From NCBI GenBank assembly GCA_025362495.1, contig JANYGI010000216.1:1-52473 (forward strand): a DNA stretch of 52,473 bases, in the 5' to 3' direction. The notes beneath the pieces are model-generated. The model ran no database searches. It was not told where the DNA came from and worked only from the letters and a program-made list of their open reading frames with translations. Positions 5,943 through 14,757 of the stretch are shown here, piece after piece (positions within the stretch are counted from its first letter, which is position 1; each line of letters opens with the position of its first letter). This DNA comes from Byssovorax sp. (GTDB lineage: Bacteria > Myxococcota_A > Polyangia > Polyangiales > Polyangiaceae). Position numbers and translations under genes: made by a program.

Positions 5943-8885
5943 TCACGACAGCAGCAGCGCCAGATCGTCGGGCGTCAGATCCTGGATCAAGCTCCCTCCG
6001 CCGTCGATCACGCTCTCCGCGAGCGAGCGCTTCTTCGCCTGCAGCTCGATGATCCGCTCCTCGATCGTGTTCGCCGCGATCATCCGGTACGCGAACACCG
6101 GCCGCGTCTGGCCGATGCGGTGCGCGCGATCGATGGCCTGGGCCTCGATGGCCGGGTTCCACCACGGATCGAGCAGGTACACGTACTCGGCCGCCGTGAG
6201 GTTGAGGCCGAGGCCGCCGGCCTTGAGGCTGATCAAGAACACCGGGCACCCGGGATCGTTCTGGAAGCGATCGACGCACCCTTGCCGATCGTGGGTGTGC
6301 CCGTCGAGGTAGGCGTAGGGGATCCCGAGCTTGTCGAGCCCCTCGCGCACGATGGAGAGCAGGCTGGTGAACTGCGAAAATACCAGGGTTTTGTGGCCTT
6401 TTTCGACGAGGTCGGGCAGCTCGGCGAAGAGCAGATCGAGCTTGGCGCTCTCCTCGTCACGGCGGCTCGCGTCGAGCAGGCCCGGGTGACACGCGGCCTG
6501 GCGGAGGCGGAGCAGCGCCTCCAGCACCTGGATCTTCGACTGCGCGAGGCCCTGCGCGGCGACGCGCTGGAGCAGCGCCGCCTGGTAGTGCGCGCGCAGC
6601 TCGTCGTAGAGCGCGCGCTGCTTCGGGCCGAGCTCGCACGAGCGGGTCTCCTCGGTGCGCTCGGGCAGCTCGGGCGCGACCTGGGCCTTGGTGCGGCGGA
6701 GCAGAAAGGGCCGGATCGCCTTTGCCAGAAGGGGAATCGCGTCGGCGTCGGTGCCGCGCAGCGCCGCGATGTCCTTGAAGGCGGCGGCGCGCCCGAGCAT
6801 GCCCGGGTTGAGGAACTCGAAGAGCGACCACAGCTCGCCGAGGTGGTTCTCGATCGGCGTCCCGCTGAGCGCGAGCCGGTGATCGGCGTGGAGCAGCCGC
6901 GCGGCCTTGGCGGCGCTCGTCGCCTCGTTCTTGATGGCCTGCGCCTCGTCGAGGACCGCGTAATCGAAGGTGATCGCCGACAGCTCGGCGATGTCGCGGC
7001 GGAGGACGCCGTAGGTCGTGAGCACCACGTCGACGTCGTGAAAATGCTCGCCCGGCGGCAGGCGATCGTTGCCGGTGTGCTCGAGGACGCGGAGCTCGGG
7101 GGCGAAGCGCGCGGCCTCGCTCTTCCAGTTGAAGATAAGCGACCGCGGGGCGACGACGATCGACGGGCCGAGGCGGCGCGGCGCGGCCTTCTTGCCGCGC
7201 CCCTTCGACGGCGGCGGCTCGGTGCGGCCCTCGCGACGCGACGCGAGCAGCGCCAGCACCTGCACCGTTTTCCCGAGGCCCATGTCGTCGGCGAGGCAGC
7301 CGCCGAAGCCGAAGCGCTCGAGGAAGTGCAGCCAGCCGAGGCCCTCTTTCTGGTACGCGCGCAGCTCGCCGCGGAAGCTCGCAGGCGGCTCGCGCGGGGT
7401 GATCGCCTCGAAGCGCGAGAGCTCGTCGCGCGCGTGGGCGAAGGCCGCGTCGACGTCGACCTCGGGCGCCGCCGCGAGGAGCGCGTCGAGCATCAGCGCC
7501 TGGCTCTTCTTGAAGCGGAGCTGCCCGTCGTGCACCGTGGCGAGGCTCGCGAGCAGGCCATAGCGCGACAGCCACTCTTCGGGGAGCATCCCGAGCGAGC
7601 CGTCGCCGAGGACCACCTCGGTCTGCCCGCGTTTCAAGGCGTCGAGCAGCGTTGGCAGATCGGCGGAGACGCCGTCGAAGTCGCACGATGCTTTGAGGTC
7701 AAACCAATCGATGCCCGAGTTGAGGCGCATCTCGAGCTTGCCCGGGCGGCGGTAGAGCTTGCCCATCGCCGTCACGCGCCACCCCTCGCCGAGGAGAGCG
7801 CGCGTCGCGGCGGGCAGGCGGGCCGCGGCGATCTGGAGATCGGGCCCCTCGCCGGGGATGCGCGCGAGGTACGTGGACACCGAGTCGAACCCGAGCGCGT
7901 CGAGGCGCTCTTGCGCGGCGAGCTCGGCGGCAGCGTCGCGCACGAGGACGCGGCGGCGCTCGGCGTCGTAGAGCCGCTGCCCCGCCTTGCGCAGCGGGAC
8001 CTCGAGCAAGCCGTAGTCGAAGCGCAGCTCGGCGAAGAGCTGCTTGGCGTTGGCCGGCCGCCCGGCCTCGGGCGCGCGCAGGTGCAGGTGCGGCGTCGGC
8101 GCGAGCGCCTCCTGCGCGATGGTGCGCCCGTAGGGAAGCTCGAGCTCCGGCGGGTCAGGCAGGGCGTAGATCTCCTCCAGGAACGCGGCCTGATGCCCCG
8201 CGGGGATGCGGATGCGCGTGTGCCGGCGGAGCAGATCGATCCACGACCAGGCGCGGTCGTCGTCGATCTGCGCGAGCTTGCCGCCGAGGATCACGAGGCC
8301 GCCTTCGAGCACCAGATCGGCGTCGGCGAGGGGCACCGTCATGGCGCCGCGGCGGAGCGCGCCCGTCACCTCCCAGACCTCCACAGCCGGGCTCTCGCCG
8401 ATGATCTTGACCTGGAAAACAAGCTGGAGCGCGCCGCCGTCGTCCCACCCGAGCGGCTTCGGATCGAGGGTGTCGTAGTCGCGGCGGAGGTAGCAGCGAC
8501 CGGTGCGGCCGAGCAGCGGCGCGACGCGCTCGCGGGCCGCGCGCGCGAGGTCGAAGCTCGTGGCGCGCGAGGGCCAGCCGAGGCCATGGATGGCGTTGTT
8601 GGCGCTCTCGACGGTGCCGAGGAGGAGATCGAGCAGCTCGCCGTCGGCGGGCTCGTCGAGGCCCGTGATCAGCCGCCGATCGACGCTGAGCCGCGGCCAT
8701 TTTCCCGGCGGGCCTGCCGTCTTCGTGCGGCGCTGGCGGACCTCGACGCTGAGGCAGCGGTGGGCCTTCGACGTGACCAGATCGATGAGGTACGCGAGCG
8801 GCCCGGCCACGATAGTCTCGTCGTCGCGGGCGCGCGCGAGGGTGGCTTCACGCGCCGCGGGCTTCGCTTTCTTCTTCGTTACCAT
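5943..8885 (-). CDS. SNF2-family helicase
   Basis: This 980-residue DNA-translocating ATPase of the bacterial SNF2 (HepA/RapA-like) group acts in the cytoplasm on DNA-bound complexes. The N-terminal 500 residues are a family-specific region with a basic start (KKKAKP). The helicase core begins near 505: Walker A region DDMGLGKT (533-540), TTYGVL (623-628), Walker B DEAQ (646-649), and SGTPIEN for motif III. The C-terminal RecA lobe follows with LVFSQF, LISLKAGGLGLNLT, DPWWNP and QAIDRAHRIGQ (motif VI arginines). All core motifs are intact. Its start is 31 bp after the thioesterase gene, within the same minus-strand run. The actual remodelling target cannot be read from the sequence. Confidence 0.93.
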   Translation of the reverse strand: MVTKKKAKPAAREATLARARDDETIVAGPLAYLIDLVTSKAHRCLSVEVRQRRTKTAGPPGKWPRLSVDRRLITGLDEPADGELLDLLLGTVESANNAIHGLGWPSRATSFDLARAARERVAPLLGRTGRCYLRRDYDTLDPKPLGWDDGGALQLVFQVKIIGESPAVEVWEVTGALRRGAMTVPLADADLVLEGGLVILGGKLAQIDDDRAWSWIDLLRRHTRIRIPAGHQAAFLEEIYALPDPPELELPYGRTIAQEALAPTPHLHLRAPEAGRPANAKQLFAELRFDYGLLEVPLRKAGQRLYDAERRRVLVRDAAAELAAQERLDALGFDSVSTYLARIPGEGPDLQIAAARLPAATRALLGEGWRVTAMGKLYRRPGKLEMRLNSGIDWFDLKASCDFDGVSADLPTLLDALKRGQTEVVLGDGSLGMLPEEWLSRYGLLASLATVHDGQLRFKKSQALMLDALLAAAPEVDVDAAFAHARDELSRFEAITPREPPASFRGELRAYQKEGLGWLHFLERFGFGGCLADDMGLGKTVQVLALLASRREGRTEPPPSKGRGKKAAPRRLGPSIVVAPRSLIFNWKSEAARFAPELRVLEHTGNDRLPPGEHFHDVDVVLTTYGVLRRDIAELSAITFDYAVLDEAQAIKNEATSAAKAARLLHADHRLALSGTPIENHLGELWSLFEFLNPGMLGRAAAFKDIAALRGTDADAIPLLAKAIRPFLLRRTKAQVAPELPERTEETRSCELGPKQRALYDELRAHYQAALLQRVAAQGLAQSKIQVLEALLRLRQAACHPGLLDASRRDEESAKLDLLFAELPDLVEKGHKTLVFSQFTSLLSIVREGLDKLGIPYAYLDGHTHDRQGCVDRFQNDPGCPVFLISLKAGGLGLNLTAAEYVYLLDPWWNPAIEAQAIDRAHRIGQTRPVFAYRMIAANTIEERIIELQAKKRSLAESVIDGGGSLIQDLTPDDLALLLS

Positions 8886-8916
8886 CGCGATGCGCGCGGA
8901 GAACCCGGCCTCGTCG

Positions 8917-9372
8917 TCAAGGCGCGCCCGCCGGCGCGTCGGTCTCGGGGCTGCGGAAGACGGCGGCGATGTCCTCCGGGAAGCGCTTCGGCGCGAGCTC
9001 CGGGCCCACGCACGCGAGCAGCGTCTCGCCCTCGCAGATCCGCACGCCGTCGCTGACGCGCGTGAGCACGTAGCCGAACTTCACCGTCACCCGCGAGAGC
9101 TCGACGCAGGTCGTCTCGACCTCCAGCGTCTCGTCGAACTTCGCGGCCTTGCGGTAGCGCACGCGGGCCTCGACGACGGGCAGGTGGATGCCGCGCTTGA
9201 CCCAGTATTCATAGGAGATCCCGCGCTTGTGGAGCCAGTCGACCCGCCCCGCCTCGAAGTAGCAGAGGTAGTTCGAGTGGTGGACGATGCCCATGAGGTC
9301 CGTCTCGCAGAAGCGCACGGCGAAGGTCATGCGCGAGGAGAGCTTCGGCTGTTCGGTGGCGTCGATGATCAT
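8917..9372 (-). CDS. Acyl-CoA thioesterase, hotdog fold (YbgC/4HBT type)
   Basis: This 151-residue hotdog-fold enzyme hydrolyses acyl-CoA thioesters. The 4-hydroxybenzoyl-CoA thioesterase signature is clear: an Asp (D25) in ETDLMGIVHHSNYLCYFE, with the following His-His-Ser-Asn-Tyr and a Glu/Gly-Arg. It continues RVDWLHKRGISYE, then alternating strands to LACVGPELAPKRFP. It is the length of the YbgC family. The gene starts 10 bp after the preceding lipoprotein stop, so it belongs to the same transcript. The substrate is not determined; short-chain or phospholipid-linked acyl groups are typical of the family. Confidence 0.9.
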   Translation of the reverse strand: MIIDATEQPKLSSRMTFAVRFCETDLMGIVHHSNYLCYFEAGRVDWLHKRGISYEYWVKRGIHLPVVEARVRYRKAAKFDETLEVETTCVELSRVTVKFGYVLTRVSDGVRICEGETLLACVGPELAPKRFPEDIAAVFRSPETDAPAGAP

Positions 9373-9382
9373 CTTGGATCCG

Positions 9383-10723
9383 TCAGCCCCCGTCCGGCGC
9401 GCCGGCGTCGGCCGCGCCGCCGTGGACGAGGCGCGCCGGCATGTCGATCGCCTGCGCGGGGTAGACCTTCTCGCCGAGGAACGTGCGCCACTGCGCGACG
9501 TAGTGGCCGCGCACCGGGCCGATGACGTAGCGATCGCTCCCCGGCGGGACGGAGACGACGGGCACGCCGTCGAGCAGCAGGTAGAGCAGCGTGTCGCTGT
9601 GGTTCACGGCGACGAAGCCCTCGCCCGGCGCCGTCGCGTCGGTCGACGGCGGCATGGTGAGCGGGCCCGTGCGGAACGCCGTGAGCTCGTCCTTCGAGAG
9701 GAAGATCCCGTGGGGCACCGCGGGCAGCCCCGTCGCGGCGAACGCGGCGCCGGGCGGCGGCGTCAGCATCCCGTTCAGGGCAACATCGGTTCGCTTCGTC
9801 AACGTCGTGACCTCGAAGGTCACGCCGCCGCCGGGCTTGCTGGGATCGCTGCTCGCCCAGGTGTAGATCGCCAGGAGCGGGACCTCGCCTGGCTGGCACA
9901 CCGGCGTCTTCGGATCGATGCCGTCCATCTCGACGAGCGCGCGGCAGAGGAGCTGCCCGCCCTCGCCGACCTCGGGCGCCTTGCCCAGCTCGAGCTTGAG
10001 CGTGCCGAGGCTCGACCCCAGCTCGACCTTGCGCGTGACGAGGCCGAGGCGCTTGCCCTCACCTTGCGAGCGGACGATGCCGAGCGCGAGCGGCGTCACG
10101 TCGACGCGGCGCTCGCCGACGACGGTGCGGAGCGCGCCGGGCTGGATCACCCGGTACTCGGTGGCCATCGGCCAGATCACGAGGTTGCCGTAGCGATCGG
10201 CGCGGGCGCGGATCTCGGCGTGCGCGGGCAGCGGCAGGGCGCGCGAGGTGAACTCGATCCGCATGCGCCCGGCGTCGGCGAGATCGATCTTCCAGGTGAG
10301 CGCGGTGAGCTTCTGCGCCTCGCGGAGCCCGTCGGCCGAGACCTCGGTCGCCTTGGGCGGGGCGGGCACGTCTCTCCAGTGAAAGACGGCGTCGAGCGAC
10401 AGCCCGGCGACCTCGCGCGATGTCGGCGACTCGGGCGCGATCGGATCGGCGCGCAGCGCTTCGGGGAGGGGCGCGCCGGCGTCGGGGAGCACGAGGCGCC
10501 CGGCCGAGTCGGCGGGGATCCCCTGCGGGCCGGCGTCGATCTTCGTCGTCGGGCCGCCCGCGTCGAGCAGCTCGGGCGCCTCGGTGGCGAGCGGCGCGGG
10601 GAGGATGCTGGCGTTGGGGCTCGCCCCGGCGTCGGAGGTGACCGGCGCCGTGGACGTCGGATCACACCCGGCGACGACGGCAACGACGAGCAACGCCGCG
10701 ACGCGAGAGAGCAGCGCGCTCAT
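9383..10723 (-). CDS. Lipoprotein of unknown function, 446 aa
   Basis: The N-terminus has a hydrophobic signal ending in VVAGC, so the mature protein is anchored by Cys20. Residues about 21-100 are a flexible Ala/Pro/Asp-rich linker with repeated DAG motifs. The remainder is beta-rich, with many Val/Leu/Thr strands and two Cys (LLCRALV and TPVCQPGE) that could form a disulfide. The C-terminal 80 residues (GFVAVNHSDTLLYLLLDGVPVV...) resemble a small beta-sandwich. I recognise no catalytic motif. The ATG overlaps the stop of the HAD gene (ATGA), so the two are translationally coupled; this may mean the HAD enzyme and the envelope protein act in one pathway. Confidence 0.7.
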   Translation of the reverse strand: MSALLSRVAALLVVAVVAGCDPTSTAPVTSDAGASPNASILPAPLATEAPELLDAGGPTTKIDAGPQGIPADSAGRLVLPDAGAPLPEALRADPIAPESPTSREVAGLSLDAVFHWRDVPAPPKATEVSADGLREAQKLTALTWKIDLADAGRMRIEFTSRALPLPAHAEIRARADRYGNLVIWPMATEYRVIQPGALRTVVGERRVDVTPLALGIVRSQGEGKRLGLVTRKVELGSSLGTLKLELGKAPEVGEGGQLLCRALVEMDGIDPKTPVCQPGEVPLLAIYTWASSDPSKPGGGVTFEVTTLTKRTDVALNGMLTPPPGAAFAATGLPAVPHGIFLSKDELTAFRTGPLTMPPSTDATAPGEGFVAVNHSDTLLYLLLDGVPVVSVPPGSDRYVIGPVRGHYVAQWRTFLGEKVYPAQAIDMPARLVHGGAADAGAPDGG

Positions 10724-11487
10724 GTGTCGAGATCGAACGAGGCGATCACCTGGGCGCGGGGATCGAGTGCGCAGGGATCGGGCGCGTACTGCGTGTCGAG
10801 GAAGATGCCGTGCGACTCGGGGTGCGCGTCGAGGAAGAGGTTGACGTTGGCCGGCTCGTTGTCGAACGCCGCCACCACGGTGCCGAGGCGACGGAGCTCG
10901 GGGGCGACCGCGCGCTTGAAGTCGGCGTCGGGCATCTCGAACGTCGGCTTCACGACGAGCTCGGTGCCGATGACGCCGATGGGGAAGCCGAGATCGCGCA
11001 GGCTCGCGAAGGAGCCGAGCGCCATGTTCGGCAGATCGCGGCCCGTGAGGTACACGACGACGGCGCCCGCCTCGTAGCAGGCCTTCACGTAGCTGCGCGC
11101 GCCGAGGATCTCGACGTCGTGCTTCACGTGGGGATCCTGGAAGAAGCGCGCCTTCCAGAAGGCCAGGCCTTCTTCGTGGAGCGTGGGATCGACGACGCCG
11201 AGGTGGCGGAGGTTGGCGATGAAGCCGTAGCCGATGTCGTCGGCCGTCGCGCGCGCGCAGGCGTCGGCGGCGGCCGGGTGCCTCGTCGCCCAGGCGATCG
11301 CGAGCTCGTGGAGGATCGCGACGACGCGCGGGCGGTTGTCCATCAGCGTGCCGTCGAGGTCGAAGACGACGACGGCCGGCCCCCGCGCGACCTGGGCGCG
11401 GACCCGATCGACGACGGAGCGAAGGAGAGCCACCCGCTCGGCCGGGTGGAGGCGCAGGTGAAAGAACGGGGTGGTCACGGCGGGCAC
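10720..11487 (-). CDS. HAD-superfamily hydrolase
   Basis: This 255-residue HAD-fold enzyme shows motif I DLDGTLMD (43-50, nucleophile D43 and acid D45), motif II YLTGRD (Thr in LTG), a downstream Lys region (VVKPTF), and motif IV FDNEPANV with the metal-binding acid. It probably acts as a phosphatase; the small-molecule substrate is unknown. The frame opens with GTG (11487), and a second in-frame GTG lies four codons on, so the exact start is uncertain. It heads the long minus-strand run down to 4477 and overlaps the following lipoprotein gene by 4 bp. The 199-bp region behind it separates it from a divergent lipoprotein gene. Confidence 0.85.
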   Translation of the reverse strand: MPAVTTPFFHLRLHPAERVALLRSVVDRVRAQVARGPAVVVFDLDGTLMDNRPRVVAILHELAIAWATRHPAAADACARATADDIGYGFIANLRHLGVVDPTLHEEGLAFWKARFFQDPHVKHDVEILGARSYVKACYEAGAVVVYLTGRDLPNMALGSFASLRDLGFPIGVIGTELVVKPTFEMPDADFKRAVAPELRRLGTVVAAFDNEPANVNLFLDAHPESHGIFLDTQYAPDPCALDPRAQVIASFDLDT

Positions 11488-11686
11488 CCCATAGCGCGAA
11501 GGACGCGGGGCCAGAAGAGCACTCGGGATCGACCAGGCGCTACGGCCTCGGGTCGGCGTATGAAGGTCTATGTCGCCAATTGTCCTACATTTGTTGGCCG
11601 CGATGCACGGCGTTCCTTACCATCCGGGAATCAACTGAGCGGGGTGTGTCAGGCGGCCCTGACCCCCGTTGCCCCTGGAGAAGAAC

Positions 11687-12079
11687 ATGCGAATTCCCAT
11701 GAAGACGGCTCTCGCGTTGGTGTTCGCGCTGCCCGTCGTCGCGGGCTGCGAGAAGTCGCCGAAGGACAAGCTCCAGGGGCGCTGGCTGGGCGAGAGCATC
11801 GAGAACGTGCCCTCGGCGCAGCTGACGAAATCGACCGGCTGGGTCAAGGGCACGGCCATCGAGTTCGCTGGCAACAAGGTCACCGTCACCATCCCGGCCG
11901 AGACGCCGCGGACCGGGACGTTCAAGGTGGCCAAGGCTGAAGGCGACGGCCTGGTCGTGAGCTTCTTGCGCGACGAAGGCGGCCACGACGAGGCCGACAT
12001 GAAGCTCGTCGGCGATCAGACCCTGCGCTGGCGCATCGGCGACGGCCGCGAGATCGTGATGCTCAAAGCGAAAAACTGA
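11687..12079 (+). CDS. Small lipoprotein, 130 aa
   Basis: I chose the ATG at 11687 because GGAG lies 6 bases upstream and it gives a proper signal peptide (MRIPMKTALALVFALPVVAGC). A TTG six codons earlier is less likely. The mature protein starts at Cys21 and has KLQGRWLGESIEN, then alternating strands ending in LRWRIGDGREIVMLKAK. This is the shape of a small lipocalin- or META-like beta-barrel that senses or binds something in the envelope, but I cannot name the family. A GTCAGG-CGGC-CCTGAC hairpin (11648-11663) lies in the leader, 24 bp before the start. The gene is convergent with the Cys-rich lipoprotein, with a 6-bp gap. Confidence 0.75.
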   Translation: MRIPMKTALALVFALPVVAGCEKSPKDKLQGRWLGESIENVPSAQLTKSTGWVKGTAIEFAGNKVTVTIPAETPRTGTFKVAKAEGDGLVVSFLRDEGGHDEADMKLVGDQTLRWRIGDGREIVMLKAKN

Positions 12080-12085
12080 AGCTGC

Positions 12086-12868
12086 TCAGGGCGTGCACTC
12101 GCCGACGCTCGCGGGATCGCGGTTGTAGTGCACGCACGTCCCTTCGCCGCTCTGGCAGAAGGGATCGGCGCCGCCCGCGACGGCCTTGCACAGGCGGTGG
12201 CATTCGCCGCCGTTCTCGCCGATGACGCAGGTGAAGCCGCCCTTGCACGGGCAGGCGCCGCCCGAGGCGCCCGTGCCCTCGGCGATGCAGGCCGTGACGC
12301 CGGTGGGATCGGCGATCTGGCAGGTGGTGCCGGGCTTGGCGCAGCCCGTCGGCACCAGCGCATCGCACGTGTTGATGGGGTAGCAGAGCATGGCGTTCGT
12401 GGCGATCGTGCCGCCCTTGCCGTCGCCGTAGACGAGGCCCTCGATGCAGTGCTCGGCCGCGCTGGGGCAGCCCGTCCAGTCGCCGCCGCAGCAGAGCTTG
12501 TGGCAGGCGCCCTCGGCGCAGAGGAAGCCCGCGGCGCAGTCGGTCGACTGGGTGCACGCGGCGCCGCTCACGCCCGCGCCCGCGACGTCGCAGGCCGGCA
12601 CCACGCCGCCTTTGCCGTCGGAAGCGGGGATGCAGCTCGGGTTGCTCGCGGGGCAACCTGCGCCCGTCTGGTAGTTGCAGACGCCGCCCTGCGGGCACTT
12701 CGACGCGCCGTCGGGGGGCGTCGCTGGATCGCCGCCGCCGTCGAGGACCACCTCGATCACGTCGGGGCCGCCGTCGAGGCCGCCCGAGCTGCTCGTCACC
12801 TCGCCCGTGCCCGAGCTGCACCCGACGGCGAAGATCGCCGCGCCCACGATACCTGCAAAGAGCCGCAT
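12086..12868 (-). CDS. Cys-rich surface lipoprotein
   Basis: This 260-residue lipoprotein has a signal peptide ending FAVGC (Cys17). I took the ATG at 12868 rather than the long upstream extension because it starts the signal peptide. After a Gly/Asp/Pro linker (18-57) there are 26 further Cys residues in short loops. Two sets resemble each other: SGAACTQSTDCAAGFLC followed by CHKLC, and SGGACPCKGGFTC followed by CHRLC, so the fold is probably a tandem disulfide-rich module like those common in myxobacterial surface proteins. It has no enzymatic motif. It would be a disulfide-stabilised binding or adhesion protein outside the cell; that is inference. Confidence 0.8.
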   Translation of the reverse strand: MRLFAGIVGAAIFAVGCSSGTGEVTSSSGGLDGGPDVIEVVLDGGGDPATPPDGASKCPQGGVCNYQTGAGCPASNPSCIPASDGKGGVVPACDVAGAGVSGAACTQSTDCAAGFLCAEGACHKLCCGGDWTGCPSAAEHCIEGLVYGDGKGGTIATNAMLCYPINTCDALVPTGCAKPGTTCQIADPTGVTACIAEGTGASGGACPCKGGFTCVIGENGGECHRLCKAVAGGADPFCQSGEGTCVHYNRDPASVGECTP

Positions 12869-13016
12869 GAATTCGAGGCTATCCGTTGCGCGGGGGCCCT
12901 GCATTCGTTCATGCGTCGCGTGCGATTTTCCTCGCCCGGGGCACTCCTGCGAGCAGCGCGATGCGGCTCGCGCTCGGCCTCGTGCTGGTGGCGCGGAGGA
13001 AGCGCGAGCGCGGCGC

Positions 13017-13044
13017 GTGACGGGACGGTAGCGGACGCTATATC
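13017..13044 (+). promoter_or_regulatory. Candidate promoter, possibly leaderless, for Uma2 gene
   Basis: GTGACG (13017-13022), a 16-base spacer and TATATC (13039-13044), only 8 bases before the ATG at 13053. The gene has no Shine-Dalgarno sequence. Confidence 0.4.
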
Positions 13045-13052
13045 TTGCGACC

Positions 13053-13646
13053 ATGTCGGTCGCCGTGAAGATGTCTCCGGCCGGGATCGAGGATCTACTC
13101 GCGATCCCGGCGAACGAACGCTTCCATGAGATCATCGACGGCGAGCTGGTCCGCAAAGCGATGCCCAGCATCCGCCACGGCGGCGCGCAAACCGGGCTCG
13201 GCGGCCGACTCGATGGACCCTACAATCGACGCACCGGCGGCCGACGTCCCGGGGGCTGGCGCTTCGCGTCGGAGACGGAGATCCGCTTCGACGATCACCA
13301 GATCTACCGTCCCGACATAGCTGCCTGGCGGCGCGAGCGGATGCCCGAGCTCCCTGACGAGTTCCCCATCACGATGCGCCCCGACTGGGTCTGCGAGATC
13401 CTCTCGCCCTCGAACGAGCGCAACGACGTCATCAAGAAGATGCGCACGTACCAGCGCTGCCACGTGCCGCACTACTGGATCGTGGATCCGATCGCGGAGT
13501 CGCTGATCGTCTACCGGTGGACCGAGGGCGGCTACCTGCTCGTGCAGTCGGCGCAAGGGACGGAGCGCGTGAGCGCCGAGCCGTTCGACGCCGTGACGTT
13601 TTCGGTGCGCGGGCTGCTCGAAGGCGACGACGAGGACGACGAGTAG
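13053..13646 (+). CDS. Uma2-family PD-(D/E)XK nuclease-like protein
   Basis: This 197-residue protein carries the Uma2 (DUF820) core: a PD doublet in YRPDIAAW, the strand WVCEILSPSNERND with the catalytic-type Glu, then KKMRTYQ with the Lys and the HYWIVDP strand. This is the PD-(D/E)XK nuclease fold, and the family is widespread in cyanobacteria and myxobacteria with unproven biology. The C-terminus is a run of Glu and Asp (EGDDEDDE). It is convergent with a second, different Uma2 gene, with 36 bp between the stops. Promoter elements directly before the ATG suggest a leaderless mRNA. Confidence 0.88.
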   Translation: MSVAVKMSPAGIEDLLAIPANERFHEIIDGELVRKAMPSIRHGGAQTGLGGRLDGPYNRRTGGRRPGGWRFASETEIRFDDHQIYRPDIAAWRRERMPELPDEFPITMRPDWVCEILSPSNERNDVIKKMRTYQRCHVPHYWIVDPIAESLIVYRWTEGGYLLVQSAQGTERVSAEPFDAVTFSVRGLLEGDDEDDE

Positions 13647-13682
13647 CGCGACCACCGTCGGGCGCTCGCCTCGCACCAGCGG

Positions 13683-14255
13683 CTACGCGAAGACCTTCAG
13701 GTAGATCTCGTCGACCTCGATCGTGCAGTCGATCGAAGGCAGCGTGATGCGCCCGCCCGCGCGCGCTTCGCGAAGCAGCCAGGAGCCGTCGGGCTGCCGG
13801 CTGAAATGCTCCACGAGGACCTGATCCTGCGCCACCAAGACGTACTCGGAGAAGCTCGCCACGCTGCGGTACTGCTCGAACTTCTTGCCGCGATCGTAGC
13901 TCTCCGAGGACTCCGAGAGCACCTCGACGAGGACCTTGGGATTGAGAAGCGTGTCGTGCGCTTCGTCCGCGAACTCCGGTTTTCCGCAAACGACGACCGC
14001 GTCCGGGTAGGTGTAGAGGCCGGTCGCGGGGATGTTCGACCGCATGTCCGAGGGGTACACCTCGCAGGGCTTCTTGCGAAGCGCGTTCCGGAGCTCGGCG
14101 ACGACGTTGCCAACGAGCAGGTTGTGCTCCCGAGTCGCGCCCGCCATCGCGAAGATCTCGCCCTGAAAGAACTCATGCTTGGTCGGCTGGAGGCGCTCCC
14201 ACGCGAGGTACTCCTGGGCGGTCCAGATCCTCTTTTCGGCAGGCTCGGCTCTCAT
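13683..14255 (-). CDS. Uma2-family PD-(D/E)XK nuclease-like protein, second copy
   Basis: This 190-residue Uma2 protein is only distantly like its neighbour. It opens with WTAQEYLAWERLQPTKHEFFQGEIFAM, typical of the family. The PD doublet is in YTYPDAVVV, the Glu strand is VLVEVLSESSESYDRGKKFEQY, with Lys at the expected place, and EYVLVAQDQ ends the core. All nuclease-type residues look present. The ATG is at 14255. Substrate and biological role are unknown for the family; tandem or clustered Uma2 genes are common in these genomes. Confidence 0.9.
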   Translation of the reverse strand: MRAEPAEKRIWTAQEYLAWERLQPTKHEFFQGEIFAMAGATREHNLLVGNVVAELRNALRKKPCEVYPSDMRSNIPATGLYTYPDAVVVCGKPEFADEAHDTLLNPKVLVEVLSESSESYDRGKKFEQYRSVASFSEYVLVAQDQVLVEHFSRQPDGSWLLREARAGGRITLPSIDCTIEVDEIYLKVFA

Positions 14256-14318
14256 CGTCGGAAACTCTACACGCCGCGCCCGCGCGCAGCCGCTCGAATC
14301 GAGTCGGAGCCAGCTCCT

Positions 14319-14612
14319 GCCGTCCAGCGCGCGCCTGGTGCAGGCGGACGCGTTCTGCCAGCAGGAAGGCTCCGCGCCGCTGCAGGGCCGTCACCCCGGC
14401 GCGCAGGACCGTCATTCACGTTCGCAGCCGCGTCGCTCGCTCGCGCCGGCTCGCCGCGGGCCCTTGCAGGCCCGCGCTCGGCGCTCGCAGGGCCGTCCGC
14501 CAGGCGCGCAGGACCGCCGATCGCGCTCGCAGGGCCCTCCGCGGCGCTTGCCGGATCATCGCTCCGCGCCGCAGGCCCGCTGTCGCCTCGCGCAGGTTCT
14601 CTGCCGCGCTTG
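14319..14612. repeat. Degenerate tandem array of strictly 21-bp units
   Basis: GCAGG-type unit starts fall exactly every 21 bp at 14319, 14340, 14361, 14382, 14403, 14424, 14445, 14466, 14487, 14508, 14529, 14550, 14571 and 14592, followed by two units at 20 bp. The consensus starts GCAGG(G/C)CCG. The sequence is diverged but the spacing never slips over 14 units. A minus-strand frame (GTG at 14662 to 14267) would read as a 7-residue repeat of the xGPARxx type, and plus-strand frames are open as well, so coding is uncertain. The 502-bp gap 14256-14757 holds nothing else I can identify. Confidence 0.75.
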
Positions 14613-14757
14613 CGGGGCGTCTCGGTGGCTTGCAGGGGCACGCTTTGACCCACCCGCGGCACAGTCTCGCCACAAGTATCGCGGGAACACTCTTCGTGTG
14701 GTGCTCCGGCTCACGTACGATCGGCCACGTTCAACCCCACGCGATGGAGGGCTTCTC

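Noticed and set aside
5817-9056. 1079-codon plus-strand open frame opposite the SNF2 gene
   Set aside because: It is an antisense shadow: the minus strand carries intact helicase motifs, and the plus frame has low-complexity Arg/Glu/Ala composition with no domain.
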